Part shown: in pieces, positions 16,397-26,800 of the stretch | How the letters are laid out: each line of letters begins with the position of its first letter | Position numbering within the stretch: position 1 is the first letter of the stretch | Origin: a virus | Length of the DNA stretch: 43,649 bases | IMG/VR virus record: IMGVR_UViG_3300046009_001268 | Location: 1 to 43,649 of that record | Direction: 5' to 3' (one strand) | Notes under the pieces: generated by a model | The model's input: the letters and a program-made list of their open reading frames with translations, nothing else | Told to the model about the DNA's origin: nothing | Databases searched by the model: none | Program-made: the position numbers and the translations under genes

Positions 16397-17860
16397 ATGG
16401 CTACACCAGATTCGCAACAGGCTATACAGACTATTCTAGCCACACGCAATACACCTACTGCTATTGACTACACTCCTATTGAGCGTGGTGCGGCAGTAAA
16501 GAGAGAGGCTGCTGGAAAGCAGATGGAGAAGATGAACGCCCTTATCGCACTGACTGCGCAGGAACTCCCTGCCCAGATGCAGGGGGATTTAACATCTAAT
16601 GTTAACTTACTTCTCCAAGATGTAAAAGACGGTAAGCTTAAACCAGATGATATTGACTTTACTACTCGTATGTATCAGCTTACTGCGAAAGCTGGTACGT
16701 ATAAGGCGAACTGGGAAAGAATGAAGGGAAGCCTTGCTGTTGACCCAACGACAGGAAGGAAGAAGTCATTAATCACTTTTGATGAAAGAGGGAATCCAGT
16801 TGACAAGATTGGTGACCTAGAGGCTGGACTTCTGACACTAAACAAGTACGACCCAAATATCAACACACAGGACTTTGTTGCTGAGCTTGATGGACTTGCA
16901 ACTAATGCATTGTACCCTATTCCGTTTTCTACTGACAATGTATTAAAAGATAGTAAGTCTTACTTCGACTTGAATGCGGATAAGTTAGCAAGCACAGCCA
17001 GGCTTGGTGTTGGTAAGGATAGAGAAACTACTGTTTCTATGCTTACTCCAGGGGATTATACTACATATGTAGGAACTTTAATAGACGCAAACAGGGCATC
17101 ATTAGCTGCTATGTATGCTCAAGATAGAGCGAATGGTAAGGTAGACCCAGAGAAGATGCCGTTCGATGACTACGCATATATGAAAATTTCTACTATTGTT
17201 CCGCAAAGAAGAACTGAGCAGAAGATTACTAGCACTCAATACTCACCGTTTGAAGTAAGTATGCAATCTGCTCTTGGTGCTGGTATGGGTCAGCGCCAAC
17301 TCGAGGGTGGCTTTGTTGCAGACGAGACTCCTATTGGAAACATACCATATGTTGCTCCAACTACACCTGGTAAAAGCCCTACAGTTCCTAAGGATGTTAA
17401 CAACTACTGGCGCTCAGCTGGTTTAAGTTTTGCTGACCCGAAAACTGGGGAAACAGTCTGGAGATATACTGTACAAGGCCAAGACCTTAATACCCAGGAA
17501 AAGACTACTGCTGGGCAGTTCAAGAACGTAACCATCAGTGCGCCTCCAGGTGTAAAGGAGAAGACGCTCAAGGTTACTACTGTTGATGGAGAAGTTGTTG
17601 ACGTATCTCCAAAGAATATCGTAGTAGACAAAAATGGTCGCGGTGTTCTTGTTGGTGTAAGTCAGGCAAAAGTAACCGAGAAGGGTGCTGTTGGTAAATC
17701 AAAAGATGGGGCTGATTTTGTCCCCACTGAAGCCACCAGAGAAAGTGCCGTGTTAAAAGAACACGTCATTAAGATGACCCCTGCTCTAATCAAGCGTGTC
17801 AATAGTACATTTGGAACTGATATTCTACAGGACAATAACGACCCATTTGGTATCCGATAA
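16397..17860 (+). CDS. Putative internal virion / cargo protein
   Basis: This 487-aa protein begins five bases after its neighbour. The N-terminal part (about 1-120) is helical and rich in Ala, Gln and Glu (for example ALIALTAQELPAQM). The middle is mixed and includes several repeated Asp/Asn-rich turns. The C-terminal ~150 residues look beta-rich (KTLKVTTVDGEVVDVSPKN). No signal peptide, metal site or enzymatic motif was recognised. Position between two putative ejection proteins suggests a cargo or internal head protein. Large internal proteins of podoviruses often come in threes of increasing size, as here (201, 487, 3381 aa). The role is inferred from context alone. Confidence 0.45.
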   Translation: MATPDSQQAIQTILATRNTPTAIDYTPIERGAAVKREAAGKQMEKMNALIALTAQELPAQMQGDLTSNVNLLLQDVKDGKLKPDDIDFTTRMYQLTAKAGTYKANWERMKGSLAVDPTTGRKKSLITFDERGNPVDKIGDLEAGLLTLNKYDPNINTQDFVAELDGLATNALYPIPFSTDNVLKDSKSYFDLNADKLASTARLGVGKDRETTVSMLTPGDYTTYVGTLIDANRASLAAMYAQDRANGKVDPEKMPFDDYAYMKISTIVPQRRTEQKITSTQYSPFEVSMQSALGAGMGQRQLEGGFVADETPIGNIPYVAPTTPGKSPTVPKDVNNYWRSAGLSFADPKTGETVWRYTVQGQDLNTQEKTTAGQFKNVTISAPPGVKEKTLKVTTVDGEVVDVSPKNIVVDKNGRGVLVGVSQAKVTEKGAVGKSKDGADFVPTEATRESAVLKEHVIKMTPALIKRVNSTFGTDILQDNNDPFGIR

Positions 17861-17875
17861 TAACTGAATCAAAGT

Positions 17876-20800
17876 ATGGCTGAGCCTAAAAAATCTGTAC
17901 AGGAATTCGCACAAGCTATTAAGGCTAAGTATCCACAGTACAAGGATATTGATGACTACACCCTAGCTAAGAAGATTGTAGCCAAGTATCCTCAGTACGC
18001 TGATGCTGTCGAGTTCGACGAAAAAAAAAAAGCTTCTGGCGAACCGTCAGAGGAATCCGCTTCCGCTCCCCAATCTACTTTACCTAAGACTCTTGCAGAG
18101 ACTCGCCCGTCTGTTGCGCCGATTCAAGAGGTTGAGGAGGTTGATGAGTTTGCGAAGAATGTAGTAGACAGAAAGGCTGAAGCTAAGAAGGCTAACTTTG
18201 AAACCTCTGGTAGTATCAACACCAGAGTAAGACCCACCGCACTTCCTACTGGGGAAACCAAGGAAGAGGAGGATTACTTTACTGGAGGGTTCGGTCAGTT
18301 CTTGACCGCTATGAAGAGCCCCTTTAATCCAGTTGGTTCAGCTATTGCTGACTTCGTTGATGATATGGGTCGTGCTGTTGGTGCTGGTATGCAGACCTCG
18401 GCAACGGTGTCTCCATCTATGGAGCTTCTTGAAAAAGGCAGGAAGACTAGTGATGAAGATATCAATAAATATATTGAGGTAGCAAAGTCAGCACAGAAGA
18501 TTAAACCTTCTGATGAAATGCAGAGCTTTACCGACATCTACGAGAAAGAAGGTAAGGGTATATTTGGAGTTCTAAAAGGATTGGCAAACAATCCAACTGT
18601 TATCCCAGAGGTGATGGTGTCCAGTATTGCTGGTATGATAAACCCCAATTCTCTTGCTTCTGCTGGAGCTGTTATTGGTGGAGCTACTGCAGTTGGCGCT
18701 GCCACCACTGGGCCTGGTGCGCTAGTTGCTGCTGCAGGTTCATTGCCATTTGCTATGGGCGCAGCAACTGCTACTATGGAGGCTGGTCTTACATTCTCTG
18801 AGCTTCTTAATGAAGAGCTCACCAAGAGAGGTATGGACTTTACAAAGGATAACGTAAGAACTCTTTTGAATGACGAAAAGCTTGTGAGCAGCCTTCGTAT
18901 GCGTGCACTTGGTCGTGGTATGACCATCGGTGTTGTAGACGGTATGACTGGTCAGCTAGCTGGTAGTGTTGGAGCTAAGGCTGCTACTACAACAGCAGGA
19001 AAGGCTGGTCGTATTGCAGCAGCAGGTGGTATAGAGATGGCTGGTGGTTCTGCTGGTGAGGTTGCTGGTCGTGCTGTTGCTGGTCAGGAGATGGACGTTG
19101 CTGAGATTGCACTTGAAGGTATCTCTGAAGCTCCTGGTACAGTCGTTGACATTGCTTCCGTTGTTGGTAGTAGACCTAGCTACGTAGTAAACGGAGAGAA
19201 GATATCTGAAACAAAGATGCGTGACATTATGGACAACGCATCTCCAGCTGACTTGGCTGGTATGGACATCAAGATTAAGAACGACGTAAACAAATACGGA
19301 GAGAAGATTACTGATGCTGTTGAGACTGATGCCATTACCAAAGAAGTAAAGGCTACAGTACCAAACATCAGTGAAGAGAACGTCTCCCGCATTGTAGGTC
19401 TTGAGAAAGAACTAAAGAAGCTATCCACCGCCACCACGCAAACAGCTAAGGATAGAGTATCTGAAATCAAATCTGAAATTAAGTCCTTGCGTGAGCCTGC
19501 TGCACAGCCAGAAGCTGAGGTAGCATTAACCACTAAACAACAACAAGATGCCGTTCAAGAGCAAGCAGCAGGTGAAGTACCTGTACAGCCAGAAGCCGAA
19601 GCTGGCAGAGAAGTGGCGCAAGGAGAACCCCAAGCAGAACCTCAAGTCGCTACCCAAGAAGGTCTCACGGAAGAAGTCCAAGTAGAGACTCCAGCAGTTG
19701 ATGTAACTATTGAATCTCCGTTTGATGAGTTTGGTGAACCAGATTACGATGCGGAAGATGCTGTAAGAGAGATTGCAAAACAGCGCGACTTAGGAATTAC
19801 TAGTGATAGAGAACTTGCTACTGTTGCGCGAGACGCTAATGGCAATGTTATCGGAGGTGCGTTTACGTCATATGACAATAACACTGGAGAGTATACGTTT
19901 GATGTAGTTGTTTCTGAAGACGCCGAAGGAAAGGGCGTTGGCAGCAAACTGCTTGATGCTGTGAAGGATTTGCCTGGAGATTTACAGGATATGAATCCTG
20001 ATGCAAAGGTTAAGGTTGATGTTGTCAACCCTAATATGCAGAAGATGCTTGAGAAGCGTGGCTTCGTGGTAACTGAAAAGACTGGAGAGGATAGGGTTAC
20101 TATGGAGCCGTCTAGCCAAGTCAAGGAGCAGAAGACAGCAAAGCTAACCACTAAGAAATCTCCCGCACCTAAGGTTAAGAAGACTCAAGAAGAACTTGAC
20201 CTAGAGGCTCAAGAGCAACAGCTAAGAGCACTAGAGGATGACATCCAGATTGAGAAGGATAACTTCGTAGAGCGCAAGGCAGAGATTGCTGAGCAGATAA
20301 AGGAAGCTAGAGCCAGCAAACTTTCAGCGCCAGAGAAGGCGGAGCTTGTAGCAAGTTTAAGGGCTGAGCTGGAGGATGCGAAGAACGAATCTAACGCTAT
20401 CATCGGTCAGTACAGAGAAGATGCTAAGGCGCTTAAAAAAGATGTAGGTAAGGCGAAGGCCAAGCTACAAAAGAAAGTGCAGCAGGCGGCTCCTAAAGCA
20501 GCCGTAGAGCCTGTTGCTCCAGCTGCTCCAACTATGGAAGTTCCAACTATGGAAGCTCCTGCTGTTGAGGCTCCTGCTGTTCAACCATTCGCTCGCCCTG
20601 GTGTATACAGTCCTGCATACATCAAGACTAAGTTAGCTGAGGCGTACAAGAAACTTCCCACAAAGAAGTTCGTTGAGTTATTCAATAAGCACGTAGACTC
20701 TGGACTAACGGAAGATATTGCCAAGACATCCATTGGCAGAGACGGCTACGTCAACCTGTTCAACAGTGATGACTACGTTAAGTTCTTTAAGGATGCTGGT

Positions 20801-23800
20801 GTTCAGTTAGCTAAGGAGGAAGCTCCAGTAGTTACGGCTGAAGAACCAACTACCTCCCGCAAGACAGAAGCGGAGAAGCTAAGAGAAGCACAGAGAGCTC
20901 TCTTGCTAAAGTCTGGTATCAACCCAGACGTCCTCAACAGAAGAAGAATGGCTGACGGAACTCCCACGTTCAAGAAGCTTAGTAAGATAGCAGAGACGGC
21001 AAGAAAGGCAGTAGCCAAGATTATGCCCGACCTAAAGATTGTAGTATACAATGACGTAGCTGAATACTCCAGAGCTACTGGAGATGCTGAGCACGGACAA
21101 TACAATCCATCTACCAAGACTATCCACATTAACGGTACTCGTGCTACTCCATCTACGATAGCACACGAAGTATTCCACGCCGTATTCTTAAATAAAGTAA
21201 AGAACGACCCCACTGCCCAGCGCATCGCTAGCACTATGATAGAATCTATCAAGCGCATAGTAGGCAAGGACAGCGAAATCTATAACTTCCTAGAGGACTT
21301 CTCTAGCCAGTACAAGGATAACTTCAAAGACGAGGAGAAGCTAGCTGAGCTTGTTGCTATCCTGTCTGACTTCTACGCTGGCAACAGAACCTATGGCCTG
21401 TCTGAGAAGGCGATTCAGTCATTCAAGAATGCAATCAAGAAGTTCATCCAAGACTTTGCTGATGCATTTGGCATTGACCTGCAGACAAAACTTGACGATG
21501 CGCAGGTGATGGCTATGCTTAACACCATCGCCCGCAAGACAATATCGGGGAAAGAGATTACCAACGAGGACTTGGCTATCATTGACAAGTTGGTAGACAC
21601 TCCAGTAGGAGAGCAGGTACGTAAGGACGCACGTCAGCGCAAGGGACTTATTACATTAACAGAAAAGGATGTAATCAAGTACTCCAAGATTGGCGTAGTT
21701 GACCAGCGTATGGCTCAGGCTATGGAGAGCATCGGTCTGTCTGGAGTTAAGTTCACAGAGACTGGTGTCAAGGAAGCTGTGTCCAAGAAGTTCCTTGATG
21801 TTAGAGATGAGTATCTGAACAATGAAACCTATGAGGGTGAGATTCCATTCATCCACAAGGGGGGTCAGGCGATGAAGGAGTCCATCATCAACGAGGCAGA
21901 GACTGCATATGAGAGAAGTGATATCAGCGAATCCAAGAGAGATTCATTAATAAGAAATTCTGGAGATGAGATTTTCCAGAGAAAATATGTTGAAGAATAT
22001 GCGAAAACTCAGAAGCGTGAGATAGAGCGTTGGATTAAGTATCTTGAGCAGTCTAGCTATGACGATGCTTTCAAGTATATGATTTTTGATGCTGTTCTCA
22101 CATTTAACTACGACCTTAACACTGGGCAATACAAGAAGCGAGCTGCAGACACGATGCGTGGTATAACTACGTTCGACTCTGGTGTCCTGGCGAAACTGTA
22201 TGAGTCCGACTCCAAGGAACTGCTCAAGTCCTATGTTGAGTTAATGCAGCAAAACTCTGTTAATGTTGTTAAGGAGCACAAGTACCAGAGCACAGACAAG
22301 GGCACGTGGGTTAAGTTTGAAGGAGGTAGCAAAAATCCAGACCTTAATGAGGAGGCATCAGCTCTTTCTCAAATGGTTCAAGAGACTCCTTGGTGCACTA
22401 AAGAACTTGCTTACTCTCAGTTGAGTGGCGGTGACTTCTACGTATTCGTAACTGGTGAAGATAATCCAAAGCCAAGAGTTGCAGTTAGAATGTCTGGCAA
22501 AAGGGTTGGTGAAGCCAGAGGAATAGAGGGTGGTTCAAGTCAAGTTATTGAGGAAAGTATGCAAGATACCGCAGATAAGTTCCTACGTGAGGAAGTTACT
22601 GGCGGTGAGGAATACATACGCTCTATAGCATTTGCTAAAAATTTCAAGGCCCTAAAAAGTGACAACCCAAGGTTAACGAGAAAGACAATTGAAGACATCA
22701 AAGAGCTTTATAAATCAAGCAAGGTTGATTCTTCCAAGGTGGCAACATTCGTAAAAGATAAAATAAAGAATGATGAGGTAGACGAGGAAATTAAAGATGA
22801 GATTTTCTTTATGGATACCTCATCTGATATGCCTGGACCTAAGGTAAAATACATATTCAATGAAGCTGATGGTGCCCCGCTGACATTCTTCGGTATATCT
22901 GGAGAGTTTCAATTCGATGGTATTGAAGCATTCTTTGGTGACTTTATAGACGATTCTGGGGTAATCGGTACAGAGTTAATGTTCAATAACCTCACAGCTA
23001 TTTATGGTAATTTCAAAATAGATGCTGGGGGAACTATGAATTCAGAAGAGGCATTTATTCTACCTAAATTAAAAACCGTATATGGAAATTTAGAATATCA
23101 GGGTTCAGCTCCTTTAGAATTAACGCAGCTTGAGTCAATAAGTGGGAATCTAATCCTTAGAGATGGGAATCTAAATAAACGGTACGACGACTGGATTCGA
23201 GAAGATATCTTCCCTGTAGAGGATTTCAAATTAGAGAAACTTCCCGTGCTACTTCCATCTCTGAAGAGCGTTGATGAAGTTGTAATCTCTAACTTCAGTG
23301 TAGACCTAAACTATTTAGAGACTGTCAATTCAATAAGCGTAGATAACTCAACGCTAAAAAAAATAGGCATTGAAGATTACTCTGTCGCATTGCCGTCATT
23401 AAAGAGCATTAATGAAATAGATTTCTTTTCGTCTAGATTTATATCTGACTTGTCCTCTCTTAAGAAAGCTGAAAGAATCTATGTCTACAGTGGTGTCAAG
23501 CTTGACTCTCTTGAGTCTGTAAAAGAACTTAGGATAGAGTACGCAGATAATATATATGGAACAGATGATATTAGAAAATTATTAAATAATTTATCAACTT
23601 CCGATTCGAGCACTAGAGAAGAGGTACTGAAGAATCTATATGAGTACGTTGATGCTAATAACCTGTCACTTGAACTTCCGTCATTAAAAGAAGCTCAATC
23701 AATTTATGCAAACAACTCCTTGCTTAAGTCTCTTGGTGACCTTAAGTCAGTTGGTAATATATCTGTAGCTTTTTCGGAATCACTAGTTAATCTTGAATAT

Positions 23801-26800
23801 GTTTCTGGGGACCTGAACATATTAAAATTAGTTGGAGGGTCTATTGGTAAGCTTAGAGAAGTAGGAGGATTGTTTTATGTTTCTGGTATTAGCAGATTAA
23901 AAACTCCGTCTAAGCTTGAGAGGATTGGACGATTATTCTTGCCCCATAACGTAACTGGGGGTGGTATTTTCCCCGCCCTTAAGTCAATTGGTTCATTTGA
24001 TTATTACCCCTCAAAAAAACCATTCGCTGATATTTTCCCGTCTCTTGAAGAGATTGGACTACCTAACTTCCCTACTGTTGATATAACAACGATACTCAAT
24101 CATCAGTCAGAGAATCCAGAGGAGGCTCAGAGACTACTTGAGTCAAACAGAAAGCTGTATTTAGAGGCGGCTAAGGTAGAGAATAAAGAATACCTTGAAG
24201 ACATTGCAAACAAGACCTTCGACGCTCAGGTTGAACTGATTAGAACTGGTATTGAGTTAAATACTCAGGCACCACGCCAGCGTAAAGCGGACGGTAAGGC
24301 ACCACTCAAGCAGCGCATTGAAGAGATTCGTAAGGCAGCAGAATCCAAGCGTAACGAACGTATGGCTGCCCGAGAGAAGGGTATGAGTGAAGCTGCTCGT
24401 AAGTTCAAAGCAGAGCAAGAGGCTAAAGCTAAAGTCAAGCAAGAAGCTAAAGAGCAGAAGGCTAAGATAGAGACAGCAATGGATGGCTACATCAATGCTA
24501 TCCTTGAGTCTGGCAACGCTAAGACTATTGCTGCAGCATTCAAGAACTTCCAAGAGGTGGCAGGTAAGCTTGACAAGACTGAGTTCGTTCAGCAGTTAAG
24601 AAGAACCATTGCTAAACTCAAAGAGGATAAGCATATCAGCACCGTATCTGCTGGCAACCTTAACAGAATCCTACGTACCATTGAGCGTGTATCTCCCGCA
24701 ACCTATGCATTGGAGGTAGACAGAGCAATGAACGCAGTCAAGAAGGAGATTAACACTCAGCTAAGAAAGCAGCTGAACACCAACAGAAAGAAAGCACTGA
24801 AGAACATTCAGTCTGGACGCATTGGTAACTCCACCATCAAGCCACTGTTCCAACGTGTGCTGTCTATTGACGCCTCTATGATTCCTGATGAGTCCTTTGA
24901 TGACTACATCGCTATCGTTACACGCCTTGGTGCTAAACAGACTGTCCTCCCACTTGCTGATAGAAGAGCAATGGAGACTACGCTGAACAATATCCTTAAT
25001 AACATCGATGCAGAAGCTGGACGCCTCATTGAATTGGGTGAGATGTACAACGACTTTGTATCCTCTCGCAACTTGGGTGATACTCCGTATTCTGAAGTCA
25101 TCAATCAAATGAAGGGTGAGGGCTTAATTACCGAGGATGAGGTGAAGATGATGAAGCGTTACAAGTCCATCATCCTCAGTGAAGCTAAGGTAGCAAAGGC
25201 TGGCAAGAGAGCGGAGAGTCCAGAGGCACGTGCTGCCCTTGAAGAGGAGCTTTCCAACATCGACATCAACGTAAGAGCGCTAGAGAACAGAGACGACAGA
25301 GCTATCGCTACAGCTATTCAAGACAACCTGGATGCGGCTAGTGAGATGACCAGTCAAGACTTGCGCAAGTTACTGTTGGTAATAGACAACATCAACAACG
25401 GATTCCTTCCCCATATGGGTGAGGTTGTTCGTCGCAAGTTGGTGAGCATCAACGATGGTAAGAAGTTAGCGTCCGCACTGAACAAGGTATCTCTCCCACT
25501 TGGTGAGAAGATTATTGTAAACGTCAAGGGAGCCTTGATGCGCCTTATGGGTAGAAAGTCTACGGAGACTGGAACTGTTAGTCTTGCTGCTGAGCGTAAC
25601 CCCGCCGCATTCATTGATGAGGTATTTGGTAACTTCAAGACCACGCCTATCTATGACACGCTTATCCGCCCAATGGCTAGTGCGTTCTCTAGATTCCAGC
25701 GCGACTTTGATGTAGCTGTCAATAAACTAAACGCAGCCGAAAGAAAGCTATACGACTCCAAGAAAACAGACAACGAGTTCCGCTCTTCTATGTATAAGAT
25801 ACAGATGTACCTTATCCAACGAGAGTACGAGAGCAACGTAGGTAACCCAGAGGTTAGTCCCGCAACAAAGTGGATTAAGGCTACAATCGATGCTATTGAT
25901 GCTGGTAATATCTACAATGAAGCAACCGCTTCCGAACTAAGAGAACAGCTAACTAAGTTCTCTGAGGATGGTGAGGTATCCATAGAGAAGATAGAGAAGA
26001 GCTTGACTCCAGCGGAGAAAGGACTCATCAAAGCTATCGATGAGGTTAATGGCTCTATTAGAGATAAGGCTGTTCACGTATCTGATGTCATTCGTGGTGA
26101 GGGCATTGAAGCTCGTGATAACTACGTACACATTCAGGTTTATGGTGATGGTAAAGGAAGTCCGCTAGATGAGATAAGCAATTTCACTAATCGGTACACT
26201 CCATCTACCAAGGCAAAGTCTTTGATTACCCGTACTGGTCAGGTGAACCCAATCAACCTTGACCCATATCAAACTGCAGTACGCGGTTTGAAGATGACGT
26301 TGTTGGATTACTATATGACCCCCGCTATCAAGCAGGTTAATGGCACACTTGCCGAATCAAAGAATTTAATAGATTCTGGCTCAGAAAAGAATCTAACGGC
26401 AGTCAGTGAATTGATGAAAGGATTTAACCAAGGCGTTCTTGAAAACGCTGTAGGCTCTTCTGTATCTCCAGACATCACTGACACCTTGGTCACAAATGGT
26501 TACCGTGCTGTACTTGCTTCTGTACGCAGAGCAATCGCAGAGACTGCATCTAACATAACATTTGCTCTCGCTAACCCAGCGCAGTTTACTGCTGGTGTCA
26601 AGTCTTACTATAAGTTAGACAGCGATATCTCTGCTGGTGATGTACTGCGTAACGTGGGTTCTGTTCACACTACTAGATTGTTTGGCGGAGAGACACTCAC
26701 TAGCCCGATGGTAGAGAAGAGTGGATTCAGAAACACGGGTGGAGTTAAGACCGAGATGCAGCCTGATGTAATCAACAAGATGGCTAGAATCTCTAAGCTT

